Below are positions 51,540 to 61,500 of a DNA stretch of 64,000 bases, piece after piece. Location of the stretch: assembly GCA_024233495.1 (NCBI GenBank), contig JACKPM010000003.1, forward strand, positions 186,001 through 250,000, given 5' to 3'. How positions within the stretch are numbered: position 1 is the first letter of the stretch; the number at the start of each line of letters is the position of its first letter. The DNA is from Chlamydiales bacterium. GTDB taxonomy: Bacteria; Chlamydiota; Chlamydiia; Chlamydiales; JAAKFR01. The notes beneath the pieces are model-generated. The model was given only the letters and a program-made list of their open reading frames with translations. It was not told the DNA's origin and did not search any database. Position numbers and translations under genes: made by a program.

Positions 51540-52275
51540 CTTGATGAGCTATAGAGATTTTGATTTTGTCCCCAATTCTTTTGTGTACAGTCTCAAGTGC
51601 TCGCTCGGGTGTATTACACTCTTGTGAGAGGTGAGCTAAATAGATGTGTTTGAGCTCATCGTGCACGATTTCTGAGAGAAGCTCAGCACACGCTTCATTT
51701 GAGAGGTGGCCACTACGCGAAAGAACACGCTGCTTGTATACCATGGGGCGGCTGCATGCATGCACCATATGCGGCTCGTGGTTCGCCTCTACATAGAGGT
51801 AGTCGCAGTTTTTGAGTTGGCTTTTCACAAGCGTAGAGGGAAAGCCGAGATCTGTACAAAATCCCATCTTGAGATCTTCTGTCTCAATTGTGAAGGCAAC
51901 AGGATCGGGAGTGTCGTGCTGAATACTGAAAGGGTGAATGGTAAGGTCTTTAAAGTGAAATGTCTCACCTGTTGTGAAGATATGAAACTTGGGGCACTCT
52001 CGTAGCTGTGCATAAATCCCTTTGGCTGTTTCAGCATTGGCAAGGATTGGGATGTTGTGCTTGAGAGCAAGCATTTTAAGCCCAGCTGTATGATCCGTGT
52101 GGTCATGCGTGATCAAAATCGCTTCAATCTCTTCAATCTCTAGTTCGATCTCTTCAAGACGCCTTTTTGTGGCCCGGCCACTCAATCCAGCATCGATGAG
52201 GATTTTGGTCTCTTCTGAGCCAAAGTAGATGGAGTTTCCCTTTGAGCCCGAGGCGAGTGGGCAGAATCCTTTCAC
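51511..52275 (-). CDS. MBL-fold metal-dependent hydrolase, YycJ/WalJ-like
   Basis: The 254-residue product begins with FCPLASGSKGNSIYFGSEETKILIDAGLS and has the metallo-beta-lactamase-fold metal motif LITHDHTDHTAGL, followed by HDTPDPVAFTIE, GFCTDLGF and HLSQECNTPERALE. This matches the YycJ/WalJ-type exonuclease-like family, proposed to act in DNA repair or cell-wall/division coordination. The ATG overlaps the ftsK stop by ATGA. The C. trachomatis counterpart by position is CT738. Confidence 0.9.
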   Translation of the reverse strand: MKGFCPLASGSKGNSIYFGSEETKILIDAGLSGRATKRRLEEIELEIEEIEAILITHDHTDHTAGLKMLALKHNIPILANAETAKGIYAQLRECPKFHIFTTGETFHFKDLTIHPFSIQHDTPDPVAFTIETEDLKMGFCTDLGFPSTLVKSQLKNCDYLYVEANHEPHMVHACSRPMVYKQRVLSRSGHLSNEACAELLSEIVHDELKHIYLAHLSQECNTPERALETVHKRIGDKIKISIAHQDVNSEPTHF

Positions 52276-54440
52276 GTCTCGTCCTGTGGGTAGTAAATTT
52301 TGCGCGGTTTGGCTCCTTGTGAAGGACCAATGACACCAGCCGCTTCGAGTTGATCCATCACGCCAGCAGCGCGGGCATATCCAATCTTAAGCTTGCGCTG
52401 CAAAAAGGTGGTGCTCGCAGTGCCTGTTTCATAGACGAGCGCTTTCGCCTCTTCAAAGAGGGGATCGCGCGTCGTGCCTTCTTCATCAAAGAGGTCATTG
52501 CCATCTTCCCGATAGGTGTCAAAGTTGGGGATGAGGTAGTTGGTGGGCGCTTGAGAACAGCTGTGATGGATGACTTTGTTGATATCCTCATCGCGAATGA
52601 ATGCTCCTTGTGCGCGAATGAGTGTTGACGTGCCAGGAGGAAGAAAGAGCATGTCGCCATTGCCAAGCAAAGAGTCGGCACCATTTTCATCGATGATAAT
52701 TTGGCTGTTGACCCGACTGGCAACCTTGAACGCAATGCGGCAGGGGAAGTTCGCCTTAATAAGACCAGTAATCACCTCACGCGATGGCCGCTGTGTCGCC
52801 AGCACAAGATGAATCCCCACAGCGCGCGCCATTTGCGCAATACGTGCGATCGGTGTTTCGATGTCACTTGATGAGACAAGCATGAGGTCAGCCAGCTCAT
52901 CGATGATCACCACAATAAATGGCATTTTTTCTGGAATCTCAATATCGAGAGAACTCTCAAGCTCTTCGTTTTTCTTCCTTGTATTAAAGCCATGGATATT
53001 GCGAATCCCTAAAAGGCGGTAGAGCTCATACCGTTTTTCCATCTCCTTCACAAGCCACCGAAGAGCTGCTGTTGCCCCTCCCGGCTCGGTGATCACAGGC
53101 GCGAGCATGTGAGGAAGGTGTGTGAAGCCCGTAAGCTCCACTTTCTTAGGGTCAATCATCACAAGCTTGATCTCATCGGGACGCGCATTCATCACAATCG
53201 ACATCACAAGGGTGTTGATGCAAACAGACTTTCCAGAGCCAGTTGCTCCTGCAATGATCAGGTGTGGCATCTTGGTAAGGTCTGCCCACACATCGTCTCC
53301 ATTCACCATCTTGCCCAGAAGGAGAGGAATATGCGCCTTTTTATTTCCTGCTTGATAATCCTCTAGAAGATCGCGGAAGCTCACCTCTTGCGGATGAGGG
53401 TTGGGCACCTCAATGCCAACTGCTGCCTTGCCCGGAATAGGGGCAATGATGCGGATCGATTTCGCCTGCATATTGAGTGCGATGTCGTTTTCTAGTGCTT
53501 TGATCTTCTGAACTTTTACGCCAAAAGCGGGATGCACTTCAAATGAAGTAATGGTGGGGCCGCAGTGAATATCGCCCACCCTAGCTTCAATGCCAAAGCT
53601 TTGCAATGTCTCTTCCAGCACATTCGCCTGCTTTTTCAAGTCGCTCTTCAGCGCTGTTTGGTCAATGTGCTTCACCTCAGTGAGCAAATCTGAGGGGGGA
53701 AGTGCGTAGTCACCAAGAACAATGGGCTTTAGTTTGGGCAGAGGTTTGCGTTCCTGTGGCAGTTTAATCTCAATCTCTCGCTCAAGTGGATCATCACGCA
53801 CAATTGAACCGCTTTCAAAAGGCGTGGAGCGTACAGGCATTGCAGCTGCAAGTAGCCGCTTTTTCGGCACTAATCTTTTGAGCTTGTGAAAGGGGATAGT
53901 AATAGGGAAAAGTTTGTAGAGCGAGAAGCCAAGAAGGAGCAAGAAAAGAAGAGAAGAACCGACAGAACCTAAGATTCTTTTGAGACAAAATGCAGTGTCA
54001 GCGTAGAGGCGGTGTAGTGGCACGCCCCCTAAATAGTGGCGGGAAAAGGAGGGGGCAGGAGCATGACTTTTAGGGAAGTAGTCAGTGTAGACAAAGCGAT
54101 CAAAAGCAGAAGTGTTAGAGGCTTGCACAAGTAAAAATGCAAATGCTATCACGACAAAACTAAAGTAGAGCACCTCTTTGCGCATGAAGTTTTTTTTGGC
54201 AAGCAGTGTATAGGCACGCCACCCCCAAAAGAGGGGAAGCAAGAAAGCAGCGAGGCCTAAAAGGTAGAAGAGAGTCCATCCAATGAGGTGGCCTGCAAAG
54301 CCTAACCAGTTGACATGTGCGTCGCGGCTGTGATAGCTCAGAAGGCTGAGAAGCGAAAGAAGGGAGAGTGCGCCGAGAAAAACTCCGCGCATTGCAATTG
54401 ACGGTTTTTTTCTCTTTTTTGGTTTTTTCTTTTTGCGCAT
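52272..54440 (-). CDS. ftsK: DNA translocase FtsK
   Basis: The 722-residue product has an N-terminal membrane domain of about four helices (to residue 190), a short linker, and the motor: Walker A GATGSGKS near residue 400, Walker B FIVVIIDELADL, and HLVLATQRPSREVITGLIKANFP. A C-terminal winged-helix gamma domain (GTASTTFLQRKLKIGYARAAGVMDQLEAAGVI) reads chromosome orientation sequences. It pumps DNA at the division septum for dimer resolution. The basic N-terminus (RKKKKPKKRKK) may be extra; ATG at residue 17 is an alternative start. CT739 is the positional equivalent. Confidence 0.95.
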   Translation of the reverse strand: MRKKKKPKKRKKPSIAMRGVFLGALSLLSLLSLLSYHSRDAHVNWLGFAGHLIGWTLFYLLGLAAFLLPLFWGWRAYTLLAKKNFMRKEVLYFSFVVIAFAFLLVQASNTSAFDRFVYTDYFPKSHAPAPSFSRHYLGGVPLHRLYADTAFCLKRILGSVGSSLLFLLLLGFSLYKLFPITIPFHKLKRLVPKKRLLAAAMPVRSTPFESGSIVRDDPLEREIEIKLPQERKPLPKLKPIVLGDYALPPSDLLTEVKHIDQTALKSDLKKQANVLEETLQSFGIEARVGDIHCGPTITSFEVHPAFGVKVQKIKALENDIALNMQAKSIRIIAPIPGKAAVGIEVPNPHPQEVSFRDLLEDYQAGNKKAHIPLLLGKMVNGDDVWADLTKMPHLIIAGATGSGKSVCINTLVMSIVMNARPDEIKLVMIDPKKVELTGFTHLPHMLAPVITEPGGATAALRWLVKEMEKRYELYRLLGIRNIHGFNTRKKNEELESSLDIEIPEKMPFIVVIIDELADLMLVSSSDIETPIARIAQMARAVGIHLVLATQRPSREVITGLIKANFPCRIAFKVASRVNSQIIIDENGADSLLGNGDMLFLPPGTSTLIRAQGAFIRDEDINKVIHHSCSQAPTNYLIPNFDTYREDGNDLFDEEGTTRDPLFEEAKALVYETGTASTTFLQRKLKIGYARAAGVMDQLEAAGVIGPSQGAKPRKIYYPQDET

Positions 54441-54451
54441 GGTGGCAATGA

Positions 54452-55498
54452 GTGTTGATTCCTGTTCTCATTATATTCTATGAATTCGTGCTGAATATGT
54501 CTAATAGCATGTGCTACCCAGCACTTGTCGAAATTACGACTGACCTCAATACGCGCTACAACACAGCGCAGCTCTCCATTTCCACGTGGCTTGCAGGGAT
54601 CGCCTTTGCAGCCCCCTTTATGACTCCTTTGGCAAATCGCTTTGGTAGACGCCCTTTCATCTTGGGTGGCATGCTCACCTTTCTTTTTTTTACGTTGCTC
54701 ACGGCACTGGCTCCCACAATCGCCCTTTTTATTTTGGCGCGCTTTTTCCAAGGCATTGGTGTTGCAACCTTCCTTGTTCTTGGCTATGTGACGGCGCGAG
54801 AGAACTATTGCGGACATACACTCTACCCCTGGCTTATACTCGCCCCAATGGTAGCTCCTCTTGTGGGGGGCTCGCTTCTAATTGTGCTCGACTGGCGTCT
54901 TCTCTTTACGCTTATTTTCCTGCTTGCCCTGCTGCCTCTGTTTCTTTTCTGGTTCTTTTTACCTGAGACTAACCCAGAGCCCAAAAAGATTGACCTTAGC
55001 CTCACTAAAGATACCCACTTCTATGCGCGTACGCTCACAGGAGCTGCTCTTTTTGCCACCCTCTTTATCTGGATCTCTGCCTCTCCATATTTGATTGTCT
55101 GGAAATTGAAATACACCCCCTTCGTTTTTGGAGCAGCCCAAGTGCCGGTTTTCGGGGCAATTGTCGTGGGGCGCCTCTTAAAAAAACGACTCCGCAAGTG
55201 GGGGCTTTATATCGCTTTTGCCTCTGCGGTGTGGCTTGTCTTGTGGAACCTCTTTGTGAGCGGCAACCTCCTTACCACTCTCCTCCCTATGGCTGGGGTG
55301 GGACTTGGCTATGGAGCCCTCCCTAAGATGGGGCGAGATGGCCCCTCTATCACTCTCTACTTCCTGATGGCCGCCCTTGGTAGCTTTTGGGTCGCCCTCA
55401 TGGATGAGAGCATTTTGGGCGTATCTGCCCTCATTTTGATCTTCTCTAGCTTCGCCTGTTTCTCTCAGTTCTCCTGGGAAAGAATGAAACAATCTTAA
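54452..55498 (+). CDS. MFS transporter, Bcr/CflA-like type
   Basis: The 348-residue product begins at a GTG 11 bases from the divergent ftsK start. The ATG at 54497 (MSNSMCYPAL) is an alternative that leaves room for promoters. It has twelve hydrophobic segments, motif A as LANRFGRRPFIL and WRLLFTLIFLLALLPLFLFWFFLPET at helix 6, like Bcr/CflA exporters. It is shorter than usual (about 390-400). It resembles the transporter at 7335-8522 in family and C-rich codon use. Substrate unknown. Confidence 0.8.
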   Translation: MLIPVLIIFYEFVLNMSNSMCYPALVEITTDLNTRYNTAQLSISTWLAGIAFAAPFMTPLANRFGRRPFILGGMLTFLFFTLLTALAPTIALFILARFFQGIGVATFLVLGYVTARENYCGHTLYPWLILAPMVAPLVGGSLLIVLDWRLLFTLIFLLALLPLFLFWFFLPETNPEPKKIDLSLTKDTHFYARTLTGAALFATLFIWISASPYLIVWKLKYTPFVFGAAQVPVFGAIVVGRLLKKRLRKWGLYIAFASAVWLVLWNLFVSGNLLTTLLPMAGVGLGYGALPKMGRDGPSITLYFLMAALGSFWVALMDESILGVSALILIFSSFACFSQFSWERMKQS

Positions 55499-55569
55499 TC
55501 AATGTTTAATATTAAAAATCTACAATGCATTTAAACTAAGTTAATTCAACTTTGAAAAAAAGGTGTGTT

Positions 55570-58500
55570 TTGGCAAGTCCTCTGCATTCGAAAAGTCCTG
55601 CATTAGATTCACCCCTAGAGGAAAAGAGGGCAAGCTCCTATGACTATGCCAAGCTTTTTGCGCGCATATGTCCTAAAATGCCTCCCCTTGGTCTTGAGCA
55701 AAAACTTGTCCCTGCAGTCTTTTTGGATGGAAGGTTAAAAGACTCTGGCTTAGAGGGGCTTAGCACTCGTATATGCGCAGAAGCTCTCGCTGCTGTTTTA
55801 GAGGAGTTAGAGGGGCATATCCCTGAAGTGGCAGAAGTCGCCGCGCTCTTTCGCCAATTAGCTATAACAGCACTAGCGCTCAAATCTTCTAATCACGACG
55901 AAGTGATCAGAGAAGTCCAGCAACTTGCCGCAGGGCAATCGCTATTGATTCCAGGAGGATGGAGAGCGCGACCGGAAGGGCATGCGATGATCTATCGCTT
56001 TGAGAAGTATGCACCTGGCTTCTATAATTTCTATCTGTACAATACGGGAGCTGGTCTTTCGTATCATCCAACTGGAGGATCTCCGAATGGTCAAAGATAC
56101 GCTACAGTTCTTCATTTCGAAAAAATTCCAGAAAGTGTGATTTTTCAAGGCACAGACTCGGCACTTATTCAGCATCTCCTATTTTTGTTAACAACTGTCC
56201 AGAAAGATGATTTTGAGCCAAGGGTCATTTACGAGGGTATATTGCGTAAACTCTGGGAGTATCAGCAATTCCCTAAAAAGGCTCTTGAAGGAAGAAAAAG
56301 TCAGCGTGAGGGAGTGTGTGCATGGAAGAGTGGTCTGGCAGTTCTCTCACACATGCTTGAGAGAGCGGTTTATGATAGAGTACACTTTTATATTCGGTGG
56401 GCGTTTGTTCATAAAATCGAAAGTGCATCTACTTCTAATGAAGTGGCCATACGTTGCCACCATAAGGCAATTGAGATTTTCAATTTAGAGGGGTCGGAAA
56501 AATTAAAAAGAGGGCAGCTATCATTAGAAGAGGTGGAAGCAGCGCTCTTAGCTTCTGATGCTGTAAAAAAAAAGTGCGCTTTGCAACAGCCTCCCCTTCA
56601 ATTAAGAAGGCAGCTTCCTGCTCTAGACGCCCCTTCGGACCTGACATGTTCAATTTCTCCTTTAGCAATGGGAAAAAGTTGTTCAGGACATCCTAAAAAT
56701 CCTCCTCCTCAATACCCTCTGTTTTCTCTTACAGATTCTCATGAAAAGCAGCTTCAAATCATATACAACTGGCAAAACCCTCAAGGTGATGCAGCAATTG
56801 ATATGTGGATGCAGATGCTGCACTATGCTGTAGCAAAGCTTCCTTTCGAAGAGGATTTTTGGAATAGAAGTACGCTTTCTACGGATGTTCTTCTCAACCT
56901 TCTGGAGCGATTAAAGGAAGCGACTAGAGTAAGACATGGCCACCTCTCACCTCAAGAAAAGCTTACAGCTTATACTCTTTACGTTCATACTTTTGAGCTC
57001 TCAAAGAGCAAAAGTCCGAACGCTTTTGCCTCCGTCTCTCCTTATATTCCAAGCTTTTTAGAAAATGAGCGCATTTTTAGCCTGAAGACTCCCTTTTTCC
57101 ACCTACTTGAACCAGGAGCGCAGCAGCAATACTCAGCGCTATTACGCTATCAGCAAAGGTACTTGTCTAAAAAAAATTTTACCTCTTTTGAAAGAATTCC
57201 AAAGGAAAGGAGACATAGAAGAATTGAGGGGGTGCCTAAGGATTTCGACATCAGGGTACTGCGTGCCATTTTGGATGAGCATCCAGAATATATTGGACCA
57301 GCGTCAGCTGGGAGCTTTCCATTTGAGTGCAATCCATCCTTTTTCAGGCATTTTCTAAAAGACCCTATGGACGATAGGGTGAAAGCTATAGGAAATTTCT
57401 TAGGAAGGGGTTCGCAGATACCACAAGAGAGTATGTGGGTCAAGATTTTTCTAAAGAGTACATGGCTCATTTCTTCCTTTTTTGAAAAGGAGGTGCTAGA
57501 GCAAGATTGGCATTCTGTGGCCCCTAATGTTTCTCGGCCTTATGAGACGTATGGTAGATTCATCAATACCTCGGCTCCCTATTTATGCGAGAGCGTTTCG
57601 CTTTCCCCCCCATATAAGACTTTAAGAAAGGACCCACTTCTGCATTTTGACAGAAGTTTTGCTGCTGATACTGCTTTGGCTCTCCCCTACAGTGAAAAGA
57701 CTACAAGAGAGGCAGAAAGCCTTATCCAATACCGCCAGGTGACGGCCCTAAAAAAAGGGGATCGTGATTTGTGGCTCATCCGGCAAATCTCTTGGGCGAA
57801 TGCGCGGAAAGAGTTACGTGCTCTTCAGATGTTTCTCTCGTTCAAACATTATCCTGAAATGTTTGATAAGGAAGAGCATCGACTGCTCTTTTGGGTAGAG
57901 CTATTTAAAAGCCACATTATTGAAAACGTTGTAGTGCATGACTTGCCCCAGCAGATAGCTGAAAATCCTGTCCTTATGATTGAAGCTGCAGAATTTGTTC
58001 AAAATGGCCTGCGCTACTTTGTTGAAGCAGAAAAAGATCCTCTTAATAAACTGAGCAAAACGCTCTTTTTTGTCCAGATAGCATCTGAGTTATATCAGCA
58101 CATAGTCTCTCTTCCAGACTCACAAGAAAAACAAATTTTCGTTGAGATGGTAGGGCGGTGTGAAGCTGAGCTTAAACGGCTGCTTGAGGAAAAGAAACCC
58201 TCCTTTGATCAAAAAAGCGCGATTTTCCTCCATCTTCTTCATATGGAACTAGCGAAAAGAGAAGAGGGAAGAAGGGAGAACGTAGTTGCTTTGTGGTGTG
58301 CACACACAGTTTTCCGCATTCCAGGGGGCGAATATCAAAGGGAAGTCGTCGAGCTAGAAAAGTTAATGTCCGGCCGTTTGTTGCTTCACCTATTACAGTG
58401 GCAGGGCGATGAAAGCTTCGACTGGAATCCGTCGATGGCATCTGTTTTTCGTATTTTGGGGCTTGAAGGGCGTGATGTAGAGAGATGGTCGAAAACACCG

Positions 58501-61500
58501 GGAAAACTTGAGTTTAGAAGCGGAGGTTTAACTGTTCATCTACAAACAGGAAAAGTGTTTGAAGGTGGGAACGAAATCTCTCCTAAGGTGCTTCGGCCGG
58601 ATGTGAATAGCCCCGTCTACAAAAATCTTTTTGGCACTCTCACATTTGACTACTTCCAAAATGGCGATTTTTATACGTTCCAGCACCCTAAATACGGTGA
58701 AATGCGTGTGAAAGGAGGTGCAAACTTTGATACGACAATAGAGTTTTTCCATGAGGGAGAGTGGAGGCTGTATATCCCTCGAAAAGTGGTTTTAAAACAT
58801 ACCGAAACTACTCTTCCTCTTTCGCTCGTCGAAAAGCCCTATTTGCACTGGGTGAAAGGCGACTTTACCGGCTCAACGCTTATCATCACAACTGAGGAGA
58901 ACTGGAAACAAGAGGTGGCAACCTACTGTACGCATGAACGCCTCTTACGCTGTGGCCCACACCTGGTAACTCAAGGGAAGAGGCAAGGTTTTACTTGCTT
59001 TGGAGTAATAGACTCCGCTCAATATCAAGAGATCTATAGGCAAGTGGATGGAGAGCTGCATAGAGTGGTTTTCCCTCGAAGGCATTCCCTTGATGGGAAG
59101 CCGCTTACGTTTCTATGGAAAGAGGGGCATCTTGTTTGGGGAAGCGACTTGCGCTTCTTTTTGACCGAAAAAAAAATGGTGGGCTTCCTTCCTGTTGAAG
59201 AATACTTAGTTGTAGAAAATCGAGCAGGAAAGAAAAAAGTTCTCCTCCCGGTGGATAGAATCAGTTCTTGGGATTCGAAAGCTTTTGCTGCTCACACAAA
59301 GCTTCTAGTTGCTCAAAGAAAGTACCCTACCACGGAAGAAGAGTTTGTGGAGTCGAAAAATTTTTACTACCTTGAGTATGATTTGAAGGGAAGGGAATTG
59401 ATTCCTCAAAGTGTCGAAGGTCAGCTATTTTTGTCATACTTGAAGCTGCAGGATCGCAACTTCACACAAGCAATAGCACTCTTACAGCAGCTCTCCTTAA
59501 TCGATCAACTCTCTTTATTGAGCCAAGAGATTTTTAACTTGATCTTCTCCTGTGCTACTGATGGAAAGCACAGAGCTCCTGAATGCGCAGCAATTATTTT
59601 GAAAGCTTTTTGCTTATATAAGGCACATATTGAGAAAGGGCCCAGTGGCGTAGTGAAAAGTTTGAGCCCAGAATGCGGAAAAGAAATTGTAGCGCTCTAC
59701 AAGTACTATGATGATATGGAGCGTGCTGTGCCAAAAGCATTTCGCCTCACACAAGAGGAGAAAATGGCCTTTCCTTTTCTCGGGGACACTCCTAACTCTA
59801 CATCACCAATCATTCTCCCTAAGATGGCATCTTGGGATATGCCTCCTAATATCCTACCCTTGTACTCCCCAGGGGCAGAGAACTTTATCACTTCTCCTAT
59901 ATCACCGAAGGAAAGACTCTACCGCGCAGACTTTTGGTGGATGTGGAATATCGCTATTAATGGAACAGAAAAAGAAAAAGCTTATCTAGAAGTTGCTCTT
60001 TTGAAGGAGCTTAGCTATCAGAATGATGGGAGGGGGCTGGACGTCAGTATAAGTACGCTCCTCCTTGATGCTTTGAACACTCCAGGTAGACCGCATGCTC
60101 TATTTCCTCCTGTCGAGAAATCTGGTGAAACAAGTTTGAGCAGATTTGGCTCATCTGAATCTTCGAGAAATTCTGAAGCTAGAATGAAAAATGATGAAAT
60201 TCAAAATGACTGGGTCAAGAAAATTATGCATTGGCGTGTCCAGACGAACAACTACCCTAGTCATAGAAAAAAATCGCCATCAGTGCAAATTGAGGCGCTG
60301 ACAAGTGAAGAAGAGACACTAGCTGCTGGTACCTTTGATCTTAGCTGCGCCTCTCTCAATCTTTCGGAATATGAGGAGAAGTATTTAAGTCTGCATGAGG
60401 GGTTAGTCATCATCAAAGGAAGAAGCACACCTTTGGACAGAGTGACATTTCCACGCACTGTTGAAACCTCTCTTGTACCGACAACCTACAAAGCCTCAGT
60501 TGAGCGCGCTTTGGATGCCGCAGAAAAAGATTACACGGCTGGAGAAAGGTTGTTAGAGGAAAAAGAGGAGGTGGAGATCTCTCCTGAATCGGCTCAACAA
60601 ATGACAGAGCTTTTCAGGTCTAGGGAGGCGAATCTTCTTGAGCAGATAGGAGAAATTGAACTAAGCATTTTGGAATTGGCAAATAAGTTACCTCAAGAGC
60701 GGAGAGCGCGCGCCTTTAGAGAGGCTGATCTTCTTTCTGGCGTTGCCAAGCCTTTAGACATTTTCGATCTGGAAGCGCTTTTCCTCTCTCGTAAGAGAGC
60801 TAATTTCAAGATGAGCAATCCAGCTCTTACTGCTGAAGATATTCACACTCTATACGAAGGGATAGCAAGATGGGAAGTATTGCAGATCAATCTTTTGCGC
60901 ATCCAACAGCTTGAAGGCTGGCTAGGAAAGATAGAGGCTTTGGATAACAAACCAGGAGAGTCGACAGAAGAGCTTGTTGAATTGCGCAAGGTGTTTTGTG
61001 GGCGCATTTACGCCATTTTGCAGATGGATCCTTCCAAATTTCAAGGGGAAGAGAGAAGTACCTACCTTGTTTTCAATCGCATTTCTGGAAGGCAGCCACG
61101 TCCTGATCAAGTGAGAGATGAAGAGTTTGTGCGCACAAGGCCGTGCATTTTGACACGCATCATGGGGGCAGGAAAGACATCCGTGGTTGCTCCGCTCTGG
61201 GCAAAGCGGTGTCAAGATAGGGGTGTTCTTCCTGTCTTGTTTGTAGAAGACGCTCTCTACGGCCCCTTTGCACATGCGCTGAAAACATCGCAAAAAACGT
61301 GCTTTGGGCAAGAAGTATTCACCATTCGATACTCGAGAGAGCAGCTTACAGAAGCACGGCTTCGCTATATTTTGAAGAGACTGAAGCAAGCAAAAAACAG
61401 AGGCGACCTATTGATCATGACGCCTCAAATGCTCCAGCTTCTTGATCTAGAAAGGTTCTTAGCTTTTAAAAAAGAGGTGAATGCGCCCCATTCAGATGGT

